64,000 nucleotides of DNA from Megalobrama amblycephala (taxonomy: Eukaryota; Chordata; Actinopteri; Cypriniformes; Xenocyprididae): the NCBI RefSeq assembly GCF_018812025.1, contig NC_063066.1, positions 4,732,382 through 4,796,381 of the forward strand, given 5' to 3'. Each line of letters begins with the position of its first letter. The first letter of the stretch is position 1. The position numbers and the translations under genes are program-made. This document shows, piece after piece, positions 57,601 to 64,000 of the stretch. The notes under the pieces are model-generated. The model saw only the letters and a list, made by a program, of their open reading frames with translations. It was not told where the DNA came from and made no database searches.

Positions 57601-59531
57601 GCAGGAACTAAGAACTTTGGGGTGGTACTCCTTGTGTTTCGACCGCAGGAACCAGGGTCTAAATGAAGTTCTGGGTAAAAAAAAATTCCCCCTAGAAAGT
57701 CCATGGTCACTAGGTAGTACTTTTCCAAAGTTCCGGAACTTTCGGGGGGTGGGATTTGGGCGTTGAACATGCTGATTGGTTGAGTTCATGCAGCATTTTA
57801 TTTCAACCGTTGTTTTTTAAAGTCTGTTGTGGTGCATGCAGTAAGAGTTGTTTGCTATTCAAATCAACAATGGAGTTTAAAAAATACAACCGATGGACTG
57901 ACGATGAGGTTCAGGTTTTATTAAGCTTATATGCGGAGGACGAAATCCAGCGGGAACTGGAAAGTCACGTGCAGTCCTATGTCACTAGACTATCTTCATG
58001 GTACTTTAGACTGGGGGGGGGGTAATTTCTGGGTAATTTCGGTGGAAATAAAAAAAATAAAAAAAAACCTTTTTCACATTTCCGGGGTTCTTAGGAGCAG
58101 AAGTTTTCATAGTTGTGTAAGCTTCTATAGTGGTGAATGGGAGATGACTTTTCGCAGAATTGCATGATATAAACTTGCAATTTTGAGAAAAAATTGTGAG
58201 AAAGATTCGCAATTATCTTTTCTTTTTTTTTTTTATTATTTCCGTGGCGGAAACAAGCTTCCATAGTTTGTCTACTTACATTTGCAGAAGGAGTTTGCGG
58301 TTTTCAGAGTGACGAATCCCAGTTGTGTGTTGAGTCCATTCCTTTACAAACACAAGGGAGAGTTAAGAAGTATCCTTAATATATAAAAAAAACATGGCTG
58401 TGAAATCTAAATCAATTCAAAGCCTTGACATACTGGATCAAAGCTAACTCGACAAGCTACCCTTTCCTGGCTACGAATGCAATCTTCAAATGAGTACTGT
58501 AATGAATCTGAAATGAGTTTTAGATACTAACTGTCCTAACTGGAACCAAACATAAAGAACAAGTCAGAAATACAGCTAACAACAGTGAATACTACAGACA
58601 TCCAATGAGATTTAGGGCCATTTTTCTTACACAAGTTTGATACTGAGCAAAACTAAGGTATTGATTTAAATGCAACAAATGATGTTTAAAGATGGTCTAC
58701 TGAACAAGTAGGACTCAAGAAAGGAAGTGTGTGTGCAGGAGGCAAGCTGCTTGAATTACTCACCATGACAGAGTGAACATCAAAATCACAAAGAGAGCAC
58801 ACATGGGGAAACATGAGGGGCATGACTCCCAAGAAATCCTGCACTTTTCTCTGAGACGGAGTGCCCATTCTTCTCTGCATGAACCGGTCGTCAGATGCTG
58901 ATGATGCTGACATGCCGAGGCTGCGGTAGGAGTCACGGGAAAGCTCAGAATATTGGCGGTCTCTGTCGCTACCGCTCCTGTAATCTAACATGTCGTACCC
59001 TCGACCAGATGTTTCTTGCATGGAAGTATAACCGAAGTCACCTTGCGAGCGGCTTTGAGCCTGCCCGCTGGATCGGTCCAACCGTCCGCCCTGCATGTCA
59101 CCCCAATCATCTCGGCCGCCTCTGTATGAAGTCTCTGAAGAAAGATTCGGCAGATCACCAGCAATGCGGCGGCCGGATTCCATCTTGCGGTTCTTAAGTT
59201 GCATTATAAGATGGGGCAAGGTCTCCACGCTGATGTTCTCCTCTGGAACCTGTGCCAGTGCATCCAGATCAGTCGGCGACAGACCTAGGCTGGCAAACAG
59301 TTTCATGGTATTGCTAATGTGGCTGCCCGCTCGGCGGTGCAGCTGAGAGTCGTGGTCTTTTCCCTCCCCTCCACCCAGGCCAGACATGCCACTATGTGAT
59401 TGGGAAGATGAGCCGTAGGGGTCCGAGTGAGTGTCGCCCATACTAAAATTCAAAGTCTCAGCGGCAGCCAAAAGCCCACGGCCTACAGCAAAACCTTTCT
59501 GAGCATCATCACCGGTCAGTTTCTGGGACAT
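51626..59531 (-). CDS. matr3l: Matrin-3-like protein B: four RRMs, two U1-like zinc fingers, complete coding set
   Basis: Nuclear matrix RNA-binding family. Coding exons: 59531-58764, 58341-58280, 57321-57283, 57190-57087, 56973-56915, 56764-56648, 56533-56408, 56334-56173, 55928-55804, 55717-55156, 54609-54489, 54304-54285, 54164-54042, 53838-53710, 53620-53498, 53424-53294, 53189-52892, 52357-52204, 51959-51844, 51679-51626; 1130 aa, all phases agree. Start MSQKLTGDD parallels human MSKSF. Domains: matrin N-terminal motif [19 protein letters not shown] (about 97-115); zinc finger [17 protein letters not shown] with YPDW after it (about 246-280); RRM1 345-425; RRM2 about 443-521; acidic exon 521-708; RRM3 756-839; RRM4 840-923 ([25 protein letters not shown]); basic/acidic segment with KKIKV; PNVPVG then zinc finger [19 protein letters not shown] (1081-1108). 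RRM3-4 resemble the two human RRMs best. The intron after exon 10 begins with GC (CAG then GCAAGA). Terminal exon: [17 protein letters not shown]. Confidence 0.93.
57586..58049 (+). mobile_element. PIF/Harbinger-like non-autonomous element
   Basis: Begins with GCTGCGTTTCCACCGCAGGAAC and ends near TTTCGGTGGAAAT (inverted TTTCCACCG). Contains a short Myb/SANT-like frame (57870-58025). PIF/Harbinger transposons encode a separate Myb-like protein, which fits. Lies in the gene B intron between exons 3 and 2, opposite in direction to the gene. Confidence 0.6.
57870..58025 (+). pseudogene. Myb/SANT-like N-terminal fragment (51 aa)
   Basis: Reads [20 protein letters not shown] then [12 protein letters not shown]. 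The pattern RWTDxEVxxLLxLYAxxxIQxEL is that of the Myb/SANT-like DNA-binding protein of Harbinger elements. After about 32 residues the frame leaves the homology ([12 protein letters not shown]) and stops in a G run. Truncated, with no sign of function. Confidence 0.6.
58095..58265. mobile_element. MITE-like repeat ending 14 bp from a gene B splice donor
   Basis: Ends GTGGCGGAAACAAGCTTCCATAG, with CGCAGAATTGCATGATATAA and CAATTTTGAGAAAAAATTGTG inside. Related to 26815-27040. The gene B exon 2 donor is at 58278-58279. Confidence 0.55.
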
Positions 59532-62297
59532 GGCTTTGAAATGACAGCGCTTTGGACGAGTGGAAAAGGAGAAGAACAAATCGAATCAAAAAGTCCCCAG
59601 AAAAACAATCCGTCAATTTAAGCCTGGATCGAGAAAAGAAGCTCCTCCAGAATGAAACAGGTCTGCAGAAACACAATGGAGCAATGATTTCTAACATGCT
59701 CACGAAATGGTTAGCAATGGCATAAGAAAGCAAGACAGTGAGCTCCACAAATCCATACAATGCAAGTAACAGAAGTAAACATTATTTACAATGACAAAGG
59801 TACAAACGGACAGATTGGTACACTGACCAAATTGACCATAAAATGAAGATTTACAAGTACCATGAAGAGCAATAAGTATATTTTAATGGGAAAGTTCAAC
59901 TGAGCTTTGAAGGGAAAAAAAGAGTCTGAATCAAATTTAGATCCTTAAATGGAAAAGACGGGAAAGGATTGCAGTTTCTTGGTCAGGAGAGAACCAAAGA
60001 GATAGTGTTCATGCGTTTAAGTTGTACTGTATGACAGAAAACTACAAAACTGAAATCAATGAACAAAAAAATTAACCGAAATAAAGTAATCAACTTTAGT
60101 GCTTAACTGCAAAAATAATTTGGCATCAAGACATCTTGACAACAGACAAGCCAATAGTCGGGCTCAAGTGAAGGGTGCAAAGAGAGCATAGGGTTATCTG
60201 AACAAGATTTGTATCTTCATCCAAAGAAAAGTGAAATTTTAAACACATTAACTGACTTGAAATTGTGGTGGTCATAATGGAAAAGACTATATAAAAATGG
60301 TAGAAAATAGAAAAATATAGACAATGTTGTCACTCTTGACAAGCTACTTATTTTTTAACTGTTTTATTCAGAAGAAAAATGATGCAAAAGTTTGTCATCG
60401 CTGTTTTTGGATAACGTTGTTTTCGGAAAGCTGAAATGACATTCTGAGAAAAGTGTATAAAACAGGCTACCATGCAGCCCGTGCAGATATACCAAAATAT
60501 ACCAATTAGTTATCAAATAATGAAAATGTAAAAAAAACAAAAACTGAATCACAGAGAAAGCATACGTTTGGATGGACAGTATGTATGAATGAACAAGTTT
60601 CACATGGACAGGAAATTTACTAAGAACAGCATTTAAACCGAACTCAGAATTCACTAGTCCAAAATGCAAAGTTTAATAGAAATGTTTTTTTTTTTTTTTT
60701 TTTTACATCATAATTATAAAAAAGCAATACAGTTCCAGCCATATATCACTGCATAGCACCCACTGGAGATTGTTAATTTTGTTGCATAATGTTTTTATCT
60801 TCGAGTTGAAGAACATCGCATAAACACAGTTAACAAAGACTTTAAAAAAAAATATCCCTCAAGGAAAAGTGCTTCTGGAAACAAGGCCGCTGAAAAACTC
60901 CAAATGTGAAAAGTGGAAAGAGTCCATTGTGCAAGTGGGTCTGCATGTAGTCTCAGTCATCATGCCCAGGGATTGTTGGCTAAACTGATGTATCAGGCAC
61001 ACAAAAAGGGAAACACTTTGGGAGTTTTAAAGTGGCGTTCGTTAATGGTCTGCATGGAAACAAAGCCATTGTGACGCCAAACTCCCTCAAGGAAGAAGAA
61101 AGCCTTTGCGTACACAACTGTGACAATGAGTGCTTATCTGGATCAACTAAATGCTGGATTTTCAAAAGTACGAATTTCACGGCATAGACTCTTTAAAAGA
61201 CATCCAAGAATTTTGGAGGCGCTTAGTTGGAAAGAAGAGAGTTTTTTAACTTGTTTGACGATGGGATATGGGAAGAGTATTATTTTCCAAGCCCGATTTG
61301 AAATTCTCAGAACAAAGTCAATAAATTTGCACAACGTTCTTGAATGAATCATTTATTAGATGCACGCTGGTCTGTTACTGTATGAACATCAACTTTACAT
61401 TTTCACACCCCTAAACATGACGCTGAACAAAACGAACTGGGATTGGTTGCTTACATGTACATTGGCCAAAGAAAGCTGCTATGGAGCAAGGTTTGGCTAT
61501 GTGAGAGTAACTTATGGTTAAAGCATTCTGAGCAGTAACGAAATACAAATTGATGACAAGACCAGAAAGAACGGTGGAAGAGTACAAACACTATGATGCA
61601 AGGCATTAAAGTTACTACAGCAGATAAGATTTGAATGTTTTATGGCATAACTTGCAGAATGACAAGACTGTATCAAGAAGACTGATTTAGTTTGAAATTA
61701 TATGCATAAAATAATATGCATTAGTAAAGAAAACAGTGCAAGTCAGTGCTAACAACTTGAACATATTATATTATGAATATATATTACTAAGCAGAAATGT
61801 GCATTTAAAACTATAAGAAAGGTGCAGACATGGCAATGGCACTACTATCCAGTTTCAGTGCAGAAGAAGGAAATGCAGAAAATATTTTGGACAGGAACCT
61901 TCCAGATGCTTAAGAAATATCCCAAACCACATAAACACGACGTTTTTTACAGCTTTAAATAATGTCCGTTGAATCCGAGGTTAACTGATGCTGTGATAAC
62001 ATTCATCACACTTAAGGACAATCGACTTAATTTAATAGCAGATTGGTGTGTAATACTTTATTTAGGCGAATATTTATGAAACAGACGTTTAATTCCAATA
62101 AAAAAAGCCGCATTAAACACAACACATGGACGAAGTGTGATGCTAAAACAAGGCAAAGAAACAATTGTGCACAACAAGGCCTAAAGGGCAACAGTTATCT
62201 AATATTTACAAATCTGCAGCTCGGGTTTATTATAGTCTGTACTTAAAACACAAGTGATATAACATGTTTTATTTTATTTTAATGAGTTGTTACTTAC
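59532..62297 (-). other. Gene B 5' UTR piece and long first intron
   Basis: The ATG exon runs back to an acceptor near 59550 (CTTCTCCTTTTCCACTCGTCCAAAG). The 2.7-kb intron above it holds only AT-rich sequence and a T tract at 60686-60705. No coding exon or named repeat was recognised. Confidence 0.5.
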
Positions 62298-62460
62298 ATT
62301 TTTCCTTCTTGTTGTTCCCAAGCTTCGGGTTTAAGTTTTTTTTTTTTACGTCGCACGAAGTGAAACGTGACCTACCGCTCGGGCAACAGCGCGCAGCGTG
62401 AAGCAGGAAATGATCACCAAACAGCATTTCACTTCCGATGTGAATTTCAAAATAAAAGCC
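62298..62460 (-). promoter_or_regulatory. Gene B candidate first non-coding exon and promoter
   Basis: A donor (AAAAAT then GTAAGT) at 62296-62297 ends a candidate 5' UTR exon. The DNA above it is richer in CpG (CGTCGCACGAAG, GCGCGCAGCG) and carries CACTTCCG, an ETS-type site, at about 62429-62436. This fits a housekeeping-type promoter; the start site is unknown. Confidence 0.5.
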
Positions 62461-62715
62461 CTAATAATAATAATAATATAGGTGTTTATCAGTACAATTT
62501 GTTTTCAGGTGAGAATAATTTGCACCAGAGGTGACCAAACAAGAGCTGCATGCAATATTTATTTCAGTTGGCCTCATCTGTACTGCGTAAGTGCCCAGCC
62601 TGTCCAGCTTGTAAAGTTTTTGCGGTCCTCTGATGTATTTATTTAAACAGTATTCAAAACAATGAAGAAAATGCAGTATTCTTAACACATACACCTATAT
62701 ACATATACACATATA

Positions 62716-64000
62716 CACCATATTGCCAAACGTTTTGGAATGCCTGCCTTTACGTGCACATGAACTTTAATGTCATCCCATTCTTAATCAGTTTAATATG
62801 GAGTTGGCCCACCTTTGCAGCTATAACAGCCTCAACTCTTCTGGGAAGGCTTTCCACAAGGTTTAGGAGTGCGTTTATGGGAATTTTTGACCATTGTTCT
62901 AGAAGTGCATTTGTGAAGGCAGGCAGTGATGTTGGTGAGAAGGCCTGGCTCGCAGTCACCGCTCTAATTCATCCCAAAGGTGTTCTGTCGGGTTGAGGTC
63001 AGAACTCTGTTCCTCCACACCAAACTCGCTCATCCATATCTGTATGGACCTTGCTTTGTGCACTGGTGCGCAGTCATGTTGGAACAGGAAGGGGACTTCC
63101 CCAAACTGTTCTCACAAAGTTGGGAGCATGAAATTGTCCAAAATGTCTTGGTATTAGGGCTGCACGATTAATTGCACGAGATTGTCATGCGTGTCTCGTC
63201 AGTAAAGCCGGTTCTGTGATTAGCGGTAAATGTCCATCACCTGCTTTCAAATGGAGCGGCACTTAATATACAGAGCCGTAGTTCGCGGACAAGCTACGCA
63301 ATATCGTGTTCATAATCGCAGATGAATCGCTTTCGATTACGAACGCGATATTGCGTAGCTTGTCCGCGAACTACGGCTCTGTATATTAAGTGCCACTCCA
63401 TTTGAAAGCAGGTGATGGACATTTACCGCTAATCACAGAACCGGCTTTACTGACGAGACACGCATGACAAAAGCATGCGATTAATCGTGCAGCCCTACTT
63501 GGTATGCTGAAGCATTAAGAGTTCCTTTCACTGGAACTAAGGGGCCAAGTCCAACCCCTGAAAAACAACCCCGCACCACCAAACTTTACACTTGGCACAA
63601 TGCAGTCAGGCAAGTACCGTTCTCCTGACAACCGGCAAACCCAGACTCGTCCATCGGATTGCCAGACAGAGAAGCGTGATTGGTCACTCCAGAGAACACG
63701 TCTCCACTGCTATAGAGTTCAGTGGCGGCGTGCTTTACACCACTGCATCTGACGCTTTGCATTGCACTTGGTGATGTAAGGCTTGGATGCAGCTGCTCGG
63801 CCATGGAAACCCATTCCATGAAGCTCTCTATGCACTGTTCTTAAGCTAATCTGAAGGCCACATGAAGTTTGGAGGTCTGTAGCTATTGACTCTGCAGAAA
63901 GTTGCCGACTTCTGCGCACTGTGAACCTCAGCATGCGCTGAACCCACTCTGTGATTTTACGTGGCTGGGTTGCTGTTGTTCCCAATTGCTTCCACTTTGT
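62716..64000 (-). mobile_element. Tc1-type transposon, degenerate, runs off the window; split by a hAT MITE
   Basis: Begins after TA at 62714-62715 with CACCATATTGCC. Minus-strand transposase pieces: the N-terminal helix-turn-helix part near 63985-63720 (GTTATQPRKITEWVQRML, RQLSAESIATDLQTSCGLQI, GRAAASKPYITKCNAKRQMQ), and the C-terminal part near 62959-62760 (WSKIPINALLNLVESLPRRV). Stops and frameshifts break the frame. The copy is interrupted by 63155-63497. Confidence 0.88.
63155..63497. mobile_element. hAT MITE, 343 bp near-perfect palindrome, nested in the Tc1 copy
   Basis: Ends TAGGGCTGCACGATTAAT and ATTAATCGTGCAGCCCTA, flanked by the 8-bp direct repeat CTTGGTAT at 63147-63154 and 63498-63505. 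The arms are almost identical inverted copies meeting near 63325. Very low arm divergence suggests a young insertion. Confidence 0.96.

Noticed and set aside
60980..62246. Short frames in the gene B first intron
   Set aside because: No family motif, no splice logic, AT-rich background.

Overview
The window looks like a piece of a ray-finned (probably cyprinid) fish nuclear genome. It is AT-rich, has long introns, GT/CA microsatellites, and many copies of fish-type DNA transposons: TTAA-flanked palindromic elements, hAT elements with 8-bp target duplications, Tc1-type elements and a PIF/Harbinger-like fragment. All gene assignments are from protein motifs and exon structure read by eye; no database was searched.

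Layout. (1) 186-277, + strand: last coding exon of a PGC-1 family coactivator, best read as ppargc1b, followed by a long AT-rich 3' region. (2) 27525-6049, - strand: a complete 22-exon rod cGMP phosphodiesterase alpha subunit gene, pde6a (859 aa in frame, CAAX end CVIS). ppargc1b and pde6a are convergent neighbours, as they are in human. (3) 33343-29052, - strand: a six-exon TMEM216-like ciliary membrane protein gene (149 aa) with a 26-nt microexon. (4) 46369-33719, - strand: a matrin-3-like gene (A), 20 assembled exons to an in-frame stop (1367 aa) plus a candidate downstream terminal exon. (5) 59531-51626, - strand: a second matrin-3-like gene (B), 20 coding exons, 1130 aa. A and B are tandem paralogs. 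Both have the matrin order: N-terminal segment, U1-like zinc finger, RRMs, acidic/basic linker, RRMs, C-terminal U1-like zinc finger. Each carries four RRMs, where mammalian matrin 3 has two, and every RRM is cut by a phase-0 intron just before its RNP1-like strand.

The most interesting parts are the A/B pair (RRM exon-pair expansion, an A-specific array of about 14 eleven-residue Ser/Arg repeats, an A-specific RS plus Gln/Lys/Glu repeat exon), two GC-type 5' splice sites in these genes, and a hAT insertion 11 bp past the end of the A zinc-finger exon. The rest of the window is intron and intergenic DNA made largely of transposon remnants. These include a TTAA element with a THAP-like coding remnant, a 2.3-kb minisatellite touching a pde6a splice acceptor, and a hAT MITE nested in a Tc1 copy. 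No RNA genes or CRISPR arrays were seen. The genes do not form one pathway: pde6a acts in rod phototransduction, the TMEM216-like protein in the ciliary transition zone, ppargc1b in mitochondrial gene regulation, and the matrin-like proteins in nuclear RNA binding.
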